Below, one piece after another: positions 43,217 to 52,932 of a stretch of 64,000 nt of DNA. This stretch comes from Fimbriiglobus ruber. Lineage in GTDB: Bacteria > Planctomycetota > Planctomycetia > Gemmatales > Gemmataceae. The translations under genes and the position numbers were made by a program. The DNA lies in NCBI RefSeq assembly GCF_002197845.1, contig NZ_NIDE01000004.1, positions 1,240,001-1,304,000 of the forward strand, read 5' to 3'. The notes beneath the pieces are model-generated. The model made no database searches, was not told the origin of the DNA, and saw only the letters and a program-made list of their open reading frames with translations. The number at the start of each line of letters is the position of its first letter. Within the stretch, counting starts at the first letter, position 1.

Positions 43217-43587
43217 GTGCGTCGATCGCGGGCTGGACGTCGGCATCACACCGACCGGCGCCGGGCACGGCGGACCGCGGCTCTGAGGGGCCGTTCGGTC
43301 CGGGGATGGACGGGCTGTTCGCCTGCCCACCGTTCGGCAGCTTGGCAACCATCGGTTATCCGGTGGGGGCACCGAACCGAAGGCCCATCGCTTTGCGCCC
43401 CCGTCTTTCGAGCGGGTTTGCCTTTGTCGCAATGAGTGCGGCGTTGGTGCCGCGGCGCGACCCTGCCGATCGACTCCGGCCGCGCCACAAAAACTGACGC
43501 GACCGTGAAAGTAGAATTTACCGGTTGCGCAAGATCGTCGCTACGGGAAATCAGTGATTTTTGGCCGCACATGCGAAACGTGGTGGG
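43217..43587. other. Intergenic stretch between two minus-strand genes
   Basis: About 370 bases upstream of the terminator at 43181-43216. Open frames here have no start with a ribosome binding site. Likely 3-prime untranslated or decayed sequence; nothing recognised. Confidence 0.4.
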
Positions 43588-44808
43588 CTACACCGTGGTG
43601 GTTGAATCCGCCGGATTCGCCATCATCAATTCCTCGATCACGCCGTCCGCCACGCACTTGCCGCGGCGCGTGAGTATCACGCCCGTGCCGGTGTCGTCCA
43701 GCAATCCGTGGGCGATGAGCCCGGTCATGCGGTCGCCGAGAAGCGCGTCGAGGTCGAAACCGGTCTGGATGAGGAAGCGATCCCGGGCGATACCGTCGGC
43801 CCGGCGGAGTTGGGTGCCCACGGTCTCGAACGCGCGGTCGCGCGGCCCGAGGCATTCGGTCTGGAACGTCGGCGGCTCGCCGGACAGCACCTTGCGGACG
43901 TACAATTTCGTGTCCCGGACGTTCAATTCCCGGTGTCCCCGAACGTACCGTGCGGCCCCGACGCCGGAGCCGTAATACGCCTCGTTCGCCCAGTACCGCT
44001 GGTTGTGAACGGACCGCCGGCCGGGCCGCGCGAAGTTCGAGATCTCGTAGTGTTCGAACCCGGCCCCGCCGAGCCGGTCGATCGCGTGCAAATACATCTC
44101 CAGTTCGACGTCCTCGCTCACCGGCCGCACCCGTCCGCGTTCGCGGTCTTTCCAGAGCGGCGTGCCTTTTTCGTAAGTGAGCCCGTAAGTCGAGAGGTGG
44201 TCGGGGGCGAACGACAGGGCCGTCCGCAAATCGGCCTCCCACTCGGCGGGCGTCTGGCCCGGGGCGCCGAAGATCAGGTCGAACGACAGCGCCGGGATGT
44301 GCCGCCGCACCGCGTCCACGACCCGCGGGACGTCGCCCGCCCCGTGCCGCCGCTCGAGCGCGGCGAGGACGTGGGCGTGGAACGATTGCACGCCGGTACT
44401 GATCCGGTTCACCCCGAACGAGGCGAGAATACGGGCCTTCTCCTCGTCGAGGCTCTCGGGCGTCGACTCGATGGTGAATTCCGCGGCCGCGCCGGGCGGC
44501 GGCGCGAGCGGGTGCTGCCGCGTGACGAGGTCGAGGAGGCGGGCGAGTTGGCGGGCGTCGAGGTACGTGGGCGTGCCCCCGCCGATGAAGAGGCTTTCGA
44601 CGGGAGCGGGCCCGCCGGCCGCGCGGAATTCGAGTTCGAGCGCGTCGAGGTAAAGCTCGATGAGGTGGTCTTGCCCGGCCGCGACGGCGAAATCGCAATA
44701 CCCGCAGTGGTGCCCGCAAAACGGCACGTGGACGTATGCCGTGCGCGGTTCGATCCACGGGGGGGCGGCAGGTGGCAAGAGTTCGACGGGCGGACGGGTG
44801 GTGTTCAC
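43588..44808 (-). CDS. hemW: HemW-like radical SAM protein
   Basis: A 406-residue radical SAM enzyme long annotated as oxygen-independent coproporphyrinogen oxidase and now regarded as the heme chaperone HemW. The cluster motif is CGHHCGYCDF (Cys31, Cys35, Cys38), followed by SLFIGGGTPTYLDARQL, FTIESTPESLDEEKARILA, NRISTGVQSFHAHVLA and LSFDLIFGAPGQTPAEWEAD. The C-terminal HemN domain includes HYEISNFARPGRRSVHNQRYW. As in HemW, there is no fourth Cys in the CxxxCxxC region, unlike the C-x2-C extension of HemN. GTG start with a poor ribosome binding site. Confidence 0.87.
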   Translation of the reverse strand: MNTTRPPVELLPPAAPPWIEPRTAYVHVPFCGHHCGYCDFAVAAGQDHLIELYLDALELEFRAAGGPAPVESLFIGGGTPTYLDARQLARLLDLVTRQHPLAPPPGAAAEFTIESTPESLDEEKARILASFGVNRISTGVQSFHAHVLAALERRHGAGDVPRVVDAVRRHIPALSFDLIFGAPGQTPAEWEADLRTALSFAPDHLSTYGLTYEKGTPLWKDRERGRVRPVSEDVELEMYLHAIDRLGGAGFEHYEISNFARPGRRSVHNQRYWANEAYYGSGVGAARYVRGHRELNVRDTKLYVRKVLSGEPPTFQTECLGPRDRAFETVGTQLRRADGIARDRFLIQTGFDLDALLGDRMTGLIAHGLLDDTGTGVILTRRGKCVADGVIEELMMANPADSTTTV

Positions 44809-44840
44809 GAAGTCATGTTATTCAGGCGGCCCGCGGTCTC

Positions 44841-44881
44841 AAAACAAAGCGGGCCGGGCGACTCGCGGGAGTCGCCCGGCC
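44841..44881 (-). terminator. Rho-independent terminator, minus strand
   Basis: Perfect 13-base stem (44852-44864 with 44869-44881), loop of four, followed on the minus strand by GCTTTGTTTT. It ends the IMP dehydrogenase transcription unit. Confidence 0.8.
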
Positions 44882-44908
44882 TGTCAGTCTGGTTCTCGCG
44901 GCCACCGA

Positions 44909-45994
44909 CTACGGGGCGATGAGCGCCACGCCGACGATCGCACCCGCACCGAGGGTCGCCCCGAACAGGTCGATCTCCGGCGGGTACAAGTAGTAGGGGA
45001 CCGGATCGCCCGGCGGGCAGAGGCCCGCGCTGGTGTCGAACCGTTCGCGCGGGTTCGACGCCAGGTGTGCCGGCCAGAGTAAGAAGTCCTTGTAGAAGTA
45101 CAGGGCGGACACCACCGGCTGGACGTACCCGAGATCCCACCCGTACCGTTCGGTGTTCCGGTCCTCGAACAGGAGCCGGCGGTGGACGACGAAGCCCGGC
45201 TCGATCCGCCCTTGGATCGGCGGGTACATCACGGTCTTGGGCTGGTACGGGGTGCCTTCCGGGACGAGCGACTTGCTGTCCGGCGCGTGGTAATAAGCGG
45301 CCAGATCCTCCGGCGACTGCGGCTTCTCCTTGTCTTCCTTCTTCCGCTGCTTTTCTTCCTCGATGAGTTCATCCAGGATGCGGCGCTTCACCAGGGGTTC
45401 AGACTGCATCTGGAACGCCCGATCGCGGGTGAGCGACCGGAACGATTCGGACGTGAGCGTCGGGTCGGCTTTTTTGGTCTCGGGGTCGACCTTGCTGCGG
45501 CCGCTCGCGTCCGGCTTGCCATCCGCTTCCGCCGCGGGCGGTTGCCCTTTGGGCGCCTGGCGGGCGACCGGCATCGACCGCGTCGGCGTTCTCGTGGCCG
45601 GCCCGGTCGCGCCCGGCACCGGCGGCAGGTCCGTCACCGGCGGCAGACTGGTACCGGCCGACGCCGGGGCGGGAGTGGCGTCGACCGGCGCGTCGCTGCC
45701 GGCCGGCTTTTGGAAGATCACGACCCGGCCCTGGACGGGGGCACGGGATTCGGGCGCCGGGCCGTCGGCCGTGGCGACCCGCGGGAGCGGGCCGGGCGTC
45801 GGGGGCAAGGAACCGGGCTGCACCGACACCGGCGGCAGGGCCGGGTACGGGTTCCACTGCACCGGCGCCGGGACCGTCGGGTCGGCGCCGGGGACCGGCG
45901 TCGGCGCCGGGGCACCCGAAGGTGGGGCCTGCGCGACCGCGGCCGCGGCGACCGCGGCCAGGACGGCGAGACTAGTCCCCGTCCGCGTGGGCAT
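44909..45994 (-). CDS. Secreted Pro-rich protein of unknown function, 361 aa
   Basis: Signal peptide at 1-21 ([17 protein letters not shown]). Residues 25-180 are Pro/Ala/Thr-rich and probably unstructured. A charged helical segment ([20 protein letters not shown], about 235-255) precedes a C-terminal domain of about 110 residues containing [20 protein letters not shown] and [20 protein letters not shown], which looks like an outer-membrane or surface domain. The start ATG at 45994 overlaps the end of the IMP dehydrogenase gene by 23 bases, indicating co-translation. No family recognised. Confidence 0.7.
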   Translation of the reverse strand: MPTRTGTSLAVLAAVAAAAVAQAPPSGAPAPTPVPGADPTVPAPVQWNPYPALPPVSVQPGSLPPTPGPLPRVATADGPAPESRAPVQGRVVIFQKPAGSDAPVDATPAPASAGTSLPPVTDLPPVPGATGPATRTPTRSMPVARQAPKGQPPAAEADGKPDASGRSKVDPETKKADPTLTSESFRSLTRDRAFQMQSEPLVKRRILDELIEEEKQRKKEDKEKPQSPEDLAAYYHAPDSKSLVPEGTPYQPKTVMYPPIQGRIEPGFVVHRRLLFEDRNTERYGWDLGYVQPVVSALYFYKDFLLWPAHLASNPRERFDTSAGLCPPGDPVPYYLYPPEIDLFGATLGAGAIVGVALIAP

Positions 45995-47462
45995 AGTCAG
46001 CCACGCTGTAATTCGGCGACTCTTGCGTAATAGCGATGTCATGCGGGTGGCTCTCCTGCACCGAGGCGGCACTGACCTGAATGAACCGAGCGCGGGTGCG
46101 CAGTTCCTCCAGCGTTTTCGCCCCCACGTACCCCATCCCGGACCTTAGCCCACCGACCAACTGGAACACGAACCTGGCCATCTGGCCCTTGAACGGAACC
46201 CGGCCTTCGACGCCTTCGGGGACCAATTTCCCGTTCGCCCCGGAGCCGGACACCTTGTCGCCCTGTTGGTACCGGTCGGCCGACCCGGCCATCATGGCCC
46301 CCATCGACCCCATCCCGCGGTACGACTTGAACGTCCGCCCGCGGTACAGGATCGTCTGCCCGGGGCTCTCCTCCAGTCCGGCGAACAGACCGCCGATCAT
46401 GACCGAGAACGCGCCGCCGGCCAGGGCCTTGGTGATGTCGCCGGAATACCGGATGCCGCCGTCCGCGATCAAGGGGATTCCGGTCCCGTTCAACCCTTTT
46501 GCCGCGTACGCGATCGCGGACATTTGGGGAACCCCGACGCCGGACACGATCCGCGTCGTGCAGATCGACCCCGGCCCGATCCCGACCTTGACCCCGTCAG
46601 CACCGGCGTCCGCCAGCGCCCGAGCCCCTTCGACGGTAGCCACGTTCCCCGCGATCACGTCGATCGCGTACCGCTTTTTCAGCTCGCGGACCGTCTCGAC
46701 CACGTTCCGGGAGTGGCCGTGGGCGGAATCGACCACCAGCACATCCACTCCCGCCCGGATCAGCGAATCGGCCCGCTCGTATTCCCGCACCCCGATCGCC
46801 GCGCCCACCCGGAGGCGGCCCCGCGGATCTTTACACGCGTGCGGGAAGTTTTCCGTTTTTTCAATGTCCTTGATCGTGATTAACCCTTTCAGCCGGTATT
46901 CATCGTCTACCAGGAGAAGTTTCTCCACCTTATTTTTCGTCAGGATTTGCTCGGCCTGGGTCAGTGTGGTCTGCTCCGGAGCCGTGACCAGGTTGTCTTT
47001 GGTCATCACGTCCGCGATCTTTTGGGTATTTTCGGTCAGGAATTTCAGGTCGCGGCGCGTCAGGATCCCTTTCAGGTAGCCGTCGATTGTAATCGGTACA
47101 CCGCTGATGTGGTGCTGCTGCATGATGTGCCGGGCCGTGCCGACGGTCTCGTCCGGCGTGAGTGTGATCGGGTCCGTGATGATCCCGTTTTCGCTCCGCT
47201 TAACTTTGTCTACTTCACGGGTTTGCGCGGCGACGTTCAGGTTCTTGTGGATGATCCCGATCCCCCCCTCTTGCGCGAGCGCGATGGCCAGTTCGCTCTC
47301 CGTCACGGTGTCCATCGGGGACGACAGGATCGGGATGTTCATCCGCACGTTCCGGGTCAGCCACGTGCGGACGTCGACGTCCTTCGGGACCACGTCGCTG
47401 TACCCCGGTTCGAGCAACACATCGTCGAAGGTGATGCCTTGGTAAGCGATGCGGTCGTGCAT
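45972..47462 (-). CDS. guaB: IMP dehydrogenase
   Basis: Oxidises IMP to XMP with NAD in guanine nucleotide synthesis. The start [20 protein letters not shown] (ATG at 47462) is the family N terminus. Two CBS domains (about 95-215) contain [16 protein letters not shown] and [19 protein letters not shown]. The catalytic loop reads [17 protein letters not shown] with the nucleophilic Cys, the phosphate-binding part is [17 protein letters not shown], and the flap has [11 protein letters not shown]. At 496 residues it has the usual length. A secreted-protein gene overlaps its 3-prime end. Confidence 0.96.
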   Translation of the reverse strand: MHDRIAYQGITFDDVLLEPGYSDVVPKDVDVRTWLTRNVRMNIPILSSPMDTVTESELAIALAQEGGIGIIHKNLNVAAQTREVDKVKRSENGIITDPITLTPDETVGTARHIMQQHHISGVPITIDGYLKGILTRRDLKFLTENTQKIADVMTKDNLVTAPEQTTLTQAEQILTKNKVEKLLLVDDEYRLKGLITIKDIEKTENFPHACKDPRGRLRVGAAIGVREYERADSLIRAGVDVLVVDSAHGHSRNVVETVRELKKRYAIDVIAGNVATVEGARALADAGADGVKVGIGPGSICTTRIVSGVGVPQMSAIAYAAKGLNGTGIPLIADGGIRYSGDITKALAGGAFSVMIGGLFAGLEESPGQTILYRGRTFKSYRGMGSMGAMMAGSADRYQQGDKVSGSGANGKLVPEGVEGRVPFKGQMARFVFQLVGGLRSGMGYVGAKTLEELRTRARFIQVSAASVQESHPHDIAITQESPNYSVADYAHADGD

Positions 47463-47642
47463 GAACGCGGCTCCGGCGAATCGTGGTCGTGAAACGAGAT
47501 GGGGAATTATAGGAAATGGGCAAGAATTCGGTCGACGGCTCTGAGTAGAAATCGCCTCGAATTGCGTCAATTTTGTTCGACTAGTCATTTGTCAAATAAA
47601 ACATGCGCCCGAAGCGTCCCATAAAAGCATAAATCGAAAGCA

Positions 47643-48146
47643 TTACGAGACGCGATCTTCCGCCTGAACTGGCAGGAACTTGAGCCCTTCGGACACCAAA
47701 TCTAGCAATGCGACGGTGAACGAGTCCGTGTCGTGCAGGGCTCCCGGGTTGATACGTCGGGTTTGGTCTTCGTAGCGGTCGGTCGGGATGTGAGAGTGGC
47801 CCGAGAACAGGTAATCCGGTCCGGCGGCGAGGAGCCTGCGGACGTCCGTGTGCATGTGCCCGTGGGTGACGGCCACGCGTTTGCCGGCCAGAAGTATTTC
47901 ACCGCCCCATTCCAGGCAAACGGCTCCGGTCTCCACGGCGGCACGCCGCAATTCCGGCACGCGATCGGCGTCGTGGTTACCGAATACGAAATAGCACGGC
48001 AGAACCGCACACGCCTTCACGATCTCGGGGCCGGCCAGATCGCCGCAATGGATCAGTACGTCGGCGCCGTGGTCTTTCAGTAGCTGAACCGCGAGTCGGG
48101 TCCGGGCGAGTTGATCGTGCGTGTCGGACAGAATCCCCAACCGCAT
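47643..48146 (-). CDS. YfcE-type metallophosphoesterase
   Basis: A 167-residue calcineurin-like phosphodiesterase. All five metal-binding motifs are visible: LSDTHDQLAR (D-x-H), IHCGDLAG (GD), YFVFGNHDADRV (GNHD), VTHGHMHTD (GH) and FSGHSHIPT (GHxH). The size and INPGALHDTDSF match the YfcE/MJ0936 group, which cleaves small phosphodiesters in vitro; the natural substrate is not known. It lies between guaB and a zinc-ribbon membrane protein. Confidence 0.9.
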   Translation of the reverse strand: MRLGILSDTHDQLARTRLAVQLLKDHGADVLIHCGDLAGPEIVKACAVLPCYFVFGNHDADRVPELRRAAVETGAVCLEWGGEILLAGKRVAVTHGHMHTDVRRLLAAGPDYLFSGHSHIPTDRYEDQTRRINPGALHDTDSFTVALLDLVSEGLKFLPVQAEDRVS

Positions 48147-48168
48147 CGAAGTGCCCCACGCGACTCGT

Positions 48169-49122
48169 TCACCACTCCGCCCGTTCCGTCATTCCGACCC
48201 GCAACGCGGCTAACACGCGGGCGTATTTCCAACAGAGTACGAGGCCCGTTACGGCACAAAAGACCAGGAGACCGGCGACGACGTACCACGCGTCGTCGGG
48301 CAGCGCGGACAGGGTCAATCGGGCGGGCGGCGGGGGAATTTCGTGGCGGGCGAGGAGGACGACCGCGACCCCGGTCAGGCAGACCCCGCCGGAGACGGCG
48401 ACCACGGCGAACGCCGCCCAGAGTGTGTAGCGGGCCACCCGGTAAGCGGCTTCCCGTCCGCTCGTCTCGGTCAGGATGCCGACCCAGGCGAACAGGACGC
48501 CGAACTCTAGCAGCGCCCCGGCCAGCCAGGTGACTCGGCCGATCGTGACGAATGCCTCGATCACGCCCCGCGTTTCTCGTGGGGGAAGGCCGAGTATCAA
48601 CGGCGTACAGGCCGTCGCGTACCCGACCCAGCGGAGCAGGACCGCGAACCGTGCCGCCGTCACCCACCCCGCCGCCCGGACTGCTGCCGCCGCTGGCTCG
48701 CACCGCCGGTACCCGACCCAGCGGAGCCACGTCCGGCCCGTCACGAGGGCGAGGTCAACCACCCAGATCGTCATCAGGAAAGCGCGGAGGTCGCCGAAGT
48801 CGCGCTCGACCACCCGGGCCGGGCCCAACTCCGAGACGCAGTAGCCGATGGCGACGGCCGCCAGCGACCACTCGATCAGGAACAGAGCCAAACTCAACTG
48901 GAGGTATCGTGCCCCGAGTCGCGCGGCCGTGACGGCATTGACGGCGATCAGCGGCGGGTCGTCGACGTCGGATTCAAAGGGGTGCGGGCGGTGGGGGACG
49001 CGGACGCCTTCGCCGCAGCGGTGGCAGCCGATCGCGGTCCCGGCTTCGGTACACGGCGCACGAAGTCCGGCCCCGCACCCGGGGCAGCAGAACCGCACGG
49101 ACACCCGCGCCGCTCCCAGCAT
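48169..49122 (-). CDS. Zinc-ribbon integral membrane protein, 317 aa
   Basis: The N terminus (about 8-40) has two CxxC pairs, FCCPGCGAGLRAP and IGCHRCGEGV, forming a zinc ribbon. Six or seven hydrophobic helices follow (for example LSLALFLIEWSLAAVAIGYC, AWYVVAGLLVFCAVTGLVLC). The ATG at 49122 was chosen because the zinc ribbon starts there and GGGGGGT precedes it; a longer frame upstream has no support. The gene lies 41 bases after a larger zinc-ribbon membrane gene on the same strand, so the two are likely one operon of paralogous design. Function unknown. Confidence 0.7.
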   Translation of the reverse strand: MLGAARVSVRFCCPGCGAGLRAPCTEAGTAIGCHRCGEGVRVPHRPHPFESDVDDPPLIAVNAVTAARLGARYLQLSLALFLIEWSLAAVAIGYCVSELGPARVVERDFGDLRAFLMTIWVVDLALVTGRTWLRWVGYRRCEPAAAAVRAAGWVTAARFAVLLRWVGYATACTPLILGLPPRETRGVIEAFVTIGRVTWLAGALLEFGVLFAWVGILTETSGREAAYRVARYTLWAAFAVVAVSGGVCLTGVAVVLLARHEIPPPPARLTLSALPDDAWYVVAGLLVFCAVTGLVLCWKYARVLAALRVGMTERAEW

Positions 49123-49163
49123 GACTTTACCCCCCGCCGACACCTGCTCAACCCGCCGGGCCG

Positions 49164-50516
49164 TTAAGCCGGCGTCGGGTCGTTGTACTCCAGCCACGTC
49201 CAGATCGCCCGTCGACCGCCGCCCACGAGCCGGGCGTACCAGAACCACACCACCAACCCCGCGAACGCAAAGAGCCCGGGCCCGATCAGCGTCTTATGCT
49301 CCCCGAGCTTGTTCAGGGTGGGCCAAAAGTACTCGTTGGCGGCGCTGCGAATCGGGACCGGATACATGGCGGCCACGAGGAGAGTGGCCGCGAAAATCGC
49401 GCCGACGAGCCCGGCGAATACGAGGAACCGGGAGCCGCGACCGGCGAGCGGACGGTCCCGCAACGAAGCCCCCATCCGCCCGAGCGCGACCACGAACCAG
49501 AGTTCGGCCAGCGGCCAACACGTTAGCACGACGATCAACCCGGCCCGCTGGATCTTCCCAGTAGTCTCGTCGTCGAGTATGAGAGCCCGGTTAAAGACCG
49601 TCGGAAATTCTCGCACCGCGTCCGATACACTCGCTTTTTTCAGAACGTGTTCGTTGAAATCGTCCGGGGCGAACAACACCCGGGGCACGAACCCGGTCGC
49701 GACCTGACCGCCGACCGGGAAAAGGAACGCGATGAGCCCGAGGACGGCCAACAGCGTCGCGACGGCGGACGCGAGTGCCAGCCCGGACCCGAACGACGAC
49801 CTGGGAGCGTTGGCCACGCCGAACCGGCCCAGGATCATCGCCAGCGAGCCGAGGAGTACCGGAACCGTCACCACGGCCGTTCGGATTTCGACGTCCGCCG
49901 GCAGGTCGACGATGTTGGCGTACCCCGGGTTGTGCGACGGAATTTTCGTCCCGAAGTGCCCGGCGACCGCGATCCCGACCAACCCGAGGACCGGCAACAG
50001 GAACAAGAACAAGGCGAAGCGCACCCACCACAACCCGCGGCGGGCCCGCCGCCACGCGCGGGCGTCTTGCGCGACGTCCCCTTCCGGCGGGCGGCCCGGT
50101 TTCGCAAAGGGGTCGGAGTGCTTCCGCGGCTCCTGCGGCCCGAACGACGGCTGCGACCCCACGACGCTCGACCCGCGGCGGGCGTCCGGCGCGGGCTTCA
50201 CGCCGAACGACGACTTCCGCAAGTCCGGCGGCGGCGGGAGTACGCTGCTTTGAGAAACTTCGGGAACCCCGTCGCCCGAGTGCCCGCCCGAGTGTTGCGA
50301 CCGGAACAGTGCGTCAGCCGACGGGCGGTCCTGGGGGATGCCCCCGTGGTGCCCGAAGGATAAACCCGAGCCGGGCGCGTGGGCCTGCTCCTGCGGGGCG
50401 TCGGCCGGGATGGCCAGGACCGTCCCGCAGGTCGGGCACTTGCCCCGCTTGCCGCCCGCGTCGTCGGGGGCGTGGAGAACCCCCTGGCATTTCGGGCACG
50501 TGACCTTGATCGGCAT
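49164..50516 (-). CDS. MJ0042-type zinc-ribbon membrane protein, 450 aa
   Basis: Starts MPIKVTCPKCQGVLHAP with a zinc ribbon of two CxxC pairs (second pair GKCPTCGTVLAI), then about 110 Pro/Ser/Gly-rich residues, then five or six membrane helices between about 165 and 440 (VRFALFLFLLPVLGLVGIAV, GLALASAVATLLAVLGLIAF, LIGPGLFAFAGLVVWFWYAR). The start ATG at 50516 has GAGG seven bases upstream. Cytoplasmic zinc ribbon plus polytopic membrane part is a recurrent planctomycete design with no assigned function. Confidence 0.72.
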   Translation of the reverse strand: MPIKVTCPKCQGVLHAPDDAGGKRGKCPTCGTVLAIPADAPQEQAHAPGSGLSFGHHGGIPQDRPSADALFRSQHSGGHSGDGVPEVSQSSVLPPPPDLRKSSFGVKPAPDARRGSSVVGSQPSFGPQEPRKHSDPFAKPGRPPEGDVAQDARAWRRARRGLWWVRFALFLFLLPVLGLVGIAVAGHFGTKIPSHNPGYANIVDLPADVEIRTAVVTVPVLLGSLAMILGRFGVANAPRSSFGSGLALASAVATLLAVLGLIAFLFPVGGQVATGFVPRVLFAPDDFNEHVLKKASVSDAVREFPTVFNRALILDDETTGKIQRAGLIVVLTCWPLAELWFVVALGRMGASLRDRPLAGRGSRFLVFAGLVGAIFAATLLVAAMYPVPIRSAANEYFWPTLNKLGEHKTLIGPGLFAFAGLVVWFWYARLVGGGRRAIWTWLEYNDPTPA

Positions 50517-50696
50517 GGACGACCTCGGGGGCCGGGCAATATTATGAGGGAGCGATTCTGACCGGTTCATACAGTTTAGCGGCTATCGCGGGCGCTTGCA
50601 TCCGACGGCCGATTAAACGGCCCCGGCGCGAGAAGAACCACCGACCCGGTACCGCCGCGGACTTTCCGCACGTTTGGTCCGGCCGCTGTGCCCGCA

Positions 50697-50957
50697 CTAT
50701 ACCCGAGGTTCCGGACGTTTCCAGTTCGGGTCGTAATCCTGCGAGAACGTCTGTTGGATGGCTTCCGCCCGCCCGCCGTGCTGTTCGAGCAGTTGGGCGA
50801 TCGCCCGGCGAATTTTCTGCACCCGCGGGTCGTTCTCAACGGTCGCCGTGTTCGTGCCCCGGTCGATCCGGTCCAGAATAGCCGCCACATCAAGCAGCCG
50901 GCACCGGGCTTCGAGAAAGTACGCGTCAAGGGCTTGGGCGGCGGGTAGCGGGGTCAT
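50697..50957 (-). CDS. Small soluble protein of unknown function, 86 aa
   Basis: Largely helical, with LPAAQALDAYFLEARCRLLD, VAAILDRIDRG and RVQKIRRAIAQLLEQHGGRA, and a short polar tail ending KRPEPRV. Looks like a real conserved small protein but no family name came to mind. The ATG at 50957 was preferred to a TTG at 50984. It sits between a membrane protein gene and larE, all on the minus strand. Confidence 0.6.
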   Translation of the reverse strand: MTPLPAAQALDAYFLEARCRLLDVAAILDRIDRGTNTATVENDPRVQKIRRAIAQLLEQHGGRAEAIQQTFSQDYDPNWKRPEPRV

Positions 50958-51021
50958 GGCGGTTCGCAGGTGGGGTGAAGACAAGGGCAGAGAAGGCAGG
51001 GTGGGAAGGAAGGATCACAAC

Positions 51022-51924
51022 CTACCCTGTGGGGCCGCCTGCCCCGGCGAGCGAGTATCGGGTTTTGATTTCGAGCGACACCAAATCGTTCAAGCTGCCG
51101 GATCGAAACCCATCCAGATCGAGGGAGACGTACTTAAACCCAAGCTGTTTCAACACCCGGGCGACGTCGCCGCGGACCGGGTCGGTCGCGAATCGGGCGA
51201 CTTCCGCGAGCGGGACTTCGATGCGGGCCAGGTCGCCCTCGTGGTAGCGAACGCGGCACTCGCGGAGCCCGAGCGATCGCAGGTGGGCCTCGGCCCGCTC
51301 GACACGTTCGGTTCGTTCCGGCGTCACCGCCAGTCCGGGCGCGAGGCGGCTGGAGAGGCACGGGGAGGCCGGCTTGTCCCAGGCCGGCAACCCCCACGCC
51401 CGGGCCACCGCCCGAACGTCGGCCTTCGTAAACCCGGCTTCCTGAAGTGGGTGGCGAACGAGGTGTTCGGCGGCCGCGACCAGCCCGGGCCGGTAATCGC
51501 CCTGATCGTCGAGGTTCGCACCGCTGCACATGACCGGCACGCCCAGGTCCGGGAGCAGGGTCTCGATCCGCGTGTAGAGTTCGGATTTGCAGTGGTAACA
51601 CCGCGCGCCGTCGTTCTTTTGGTAGTCCGGGTTGTCGAACTCGTGCGTCGGGACGACCACGTGACGGATGCCGATCAACTCCGCGAGCCGCCGGGCATCC
51701 GTGAGTTCGGACCGTGGGACACTTGGGCTGTCCGCGGTCACAGCCACCGCCCGATCCCCAAGTGCCATCTGCGCGGCCGCGGCTACCACCGCGCTATCCA
51801 CCCCACCACTGAATGCGACCGCCGCGCCGCCCAAATCGCGCAAGATCCTGAGCAGGTGGTCACGCTTGACGGCGACACCTGGGGCGAGTTCGGCAGCGGA
51901 CGGTGCGAGTCTGGGTGTGTTCAT
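51022..51924 (-). CDS. larE: LarE-type ATP-dependent sacrificial sulfur transferase
   Basis: A 300-residue PP-loop enzyme. The PP-loop is FSGGVDSAV (SGGVDS at 39-44). RCYHCKSELYTRI and GANLDDQGDYRPGL are family signatures, and Cys189 in KPASPCLSSRLAPG matches the sacrificial cysteine (Cys176 in the Lactobacillus enzyme) that donates sulfur to the nickel-pincer nucleotide of lactate racemase. No larA, larB or larC lies in this window, so either they are elsewhere or the protein serves another thiolation. ATG start at 51924. Confidence 0.9.
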   Translation of the reverse strand: MNTPRLAPSAAELAPGVAVKRDHLLRILRDLGGAAVAFSGGVDSAVVAAAAQMALGDRAVAVTADSPSVPRSELTDARRLAELIGIRHVVVPTHEFDNPDYQKNDGARCYHCKSELYTRIETLLPDLGVPVMCSGANLDDQGDYRPGLVAAAEHLVRHPLQEAGFTKADVRAVARAWGLPAWDKPASPCLSSRLAPGLAVTPERTERVERAEAHLRSLGLRECRVRYHEGDLARIEVPLAEVARFATDPVRGDVARVLKQLGFKYVSLDLDGFRSGSLNDLVSLEIKTRYSLAGAGGPTG

Positions 51925-51987
51925 GGCTCAATTCAGTATAAACCCGCGGCGGACTCGGACAACAGACGTGCGAGACACCGTTCCGCA

Positions 51988-52872
51988 TCACGACGCTCCA
52001 CCCGCGGCACCATCGGACTCGCCCCGAGTCGCCCGGCGGAATGCAGACCGCATTTCCCGGGCCACCGGCCCCTCGCGGCCCGCGCCCACCGGCCGGCCGT
52101 CGAGCGACGCCACCGCGATGACCTCGGCCGCCGTCCCGACAATAAACGCCTCCTCGGCGCCGGCCACGTCTGCACGCGTCAATGTCTGCTCGGCGACTTC
52201 ACGACCCGTCGCCCGAACCAGGTCGAACAATGCTCCGCGCGTCACCGGATCGGGCGGGCCGACACCTGGGGGCGGCGTTCGGACGACGCCTCCAGACACA
52301 ACAAATAACGACCCCTCAACGGTGCCGACGACTTCCCCGCTGCCCATGAGAACCAAGGCGTCCAAGCAGCCGGCGCGAAGGGCCTCGGCCTTCTGTAGCA
52401 CGGCAGCGACGTTGCCGAGCGTTTGTGGGTAAGGTGGCGCCAACCCGATGGGATGACGCGGCGTGGCGGCAGTCACGAGCGTCAGGCCAAACTCGTACAA
52501 CTCGCGCGGGAACGTCACCACATCTTCGGCGATGACGATCACGGATGGCGTACACTTCCGCGGGTCGAGCCCGAGCGTTCCGGCGCCGCGGGTCACGATT
52601 ACACGGACGTACCCGTAGGTCCGGTTGTTAGCCCGAACCGTTTCGGCGACCGTAGTCGAGAGGGCATCCGGGGAGAACGGGATCGAGATACCGAGACACG
52701 CGGCCGACGCGCACAGCCGCGCGACGTGTTCGGTCAGGCGGAACACTTGCCCACCGTAAATACGCATCCCTTCCCAGACGCCGTCGCCGAACAGGAAGCC
52801 GTGGTCGAACAGGCCGACCTTCGCGTCGTTCTTGTCGACCAGTTTGCCGTCGATCCAGATTTTCGCGGACAT
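51988..52872 (-). CDS. Class IV aminotransferase-fold protein lacking the catalytic lysine
   Basis: A 294-residue homologue of branched-chain aminotransferase and aminodeoxychorismate lyase. Family features: IWIDGKLVDKNDAKVGLFDH, FGDGVWEGMRIYGGQVFRL, VRVIVTRGAGTLGLDPRKC and VGTAAEVIAVASLDGR. However, at the position of the PLP-binding Lys (KxxGNY in E. coli IlvE, KSLNYL in others) the sequence is YPQTLGNV, with Gln150; the following Tyr is Val or Asn, and the Glu that contacts the PLP ring (EGTGxN or EGAGEN) is replaced, reading VVGTVEGSLF. The frame is intact. It is probably not a transaminase. ATG start at 52872. Confidence 0.8.
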   Translation of the reverse strand: MSAKIWIDGKLVDKNDAKVGLFDHGFLFGDGVWEGMRIYGGQVFRLTEHVARLCASAACLGISIPFSPDALSTTVAETVRANNRTYGYVRVIVTRGAGTLGLDPRKCTPSVIVIAEDVVTFPRELYEFGLTLVTAATPRHPIGLAPPYPQTLGNVAAVLQKAEALRAGCLDALVLMGSGEVVGTVEGSLFVVSGGVVRTPPPGVGPPDPVTRGALFDLVRATGREVAEQTLTRADVAGAEEAFIVGTAAEVIAVASLDGRPVGAGREGPVAREMRSAFRRATRGESDGAAGGAS

Positions 52873-52932
52873 GAGAGAAGTGTACGCGCCCCGTCCAACA
52901 AGGCACATCGTTGGAAGCAGCCGCGGAAATCA

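Noticed and set aside
43588-44808. Reading the HemW-like protein as a true coproporphyrinogen dehydrogenase (HemN)
   Set aside because: The cluster motif region and length fit the HemW group rather than HemN, so enzyme activity in heme synthesis was not claimed.
47567-47595. Possible promoter of guaB (TTGACA, 17 bases, AATTGA on the minus strand)
   Set aside because: The -10 half is too poor a match to report as a feature.
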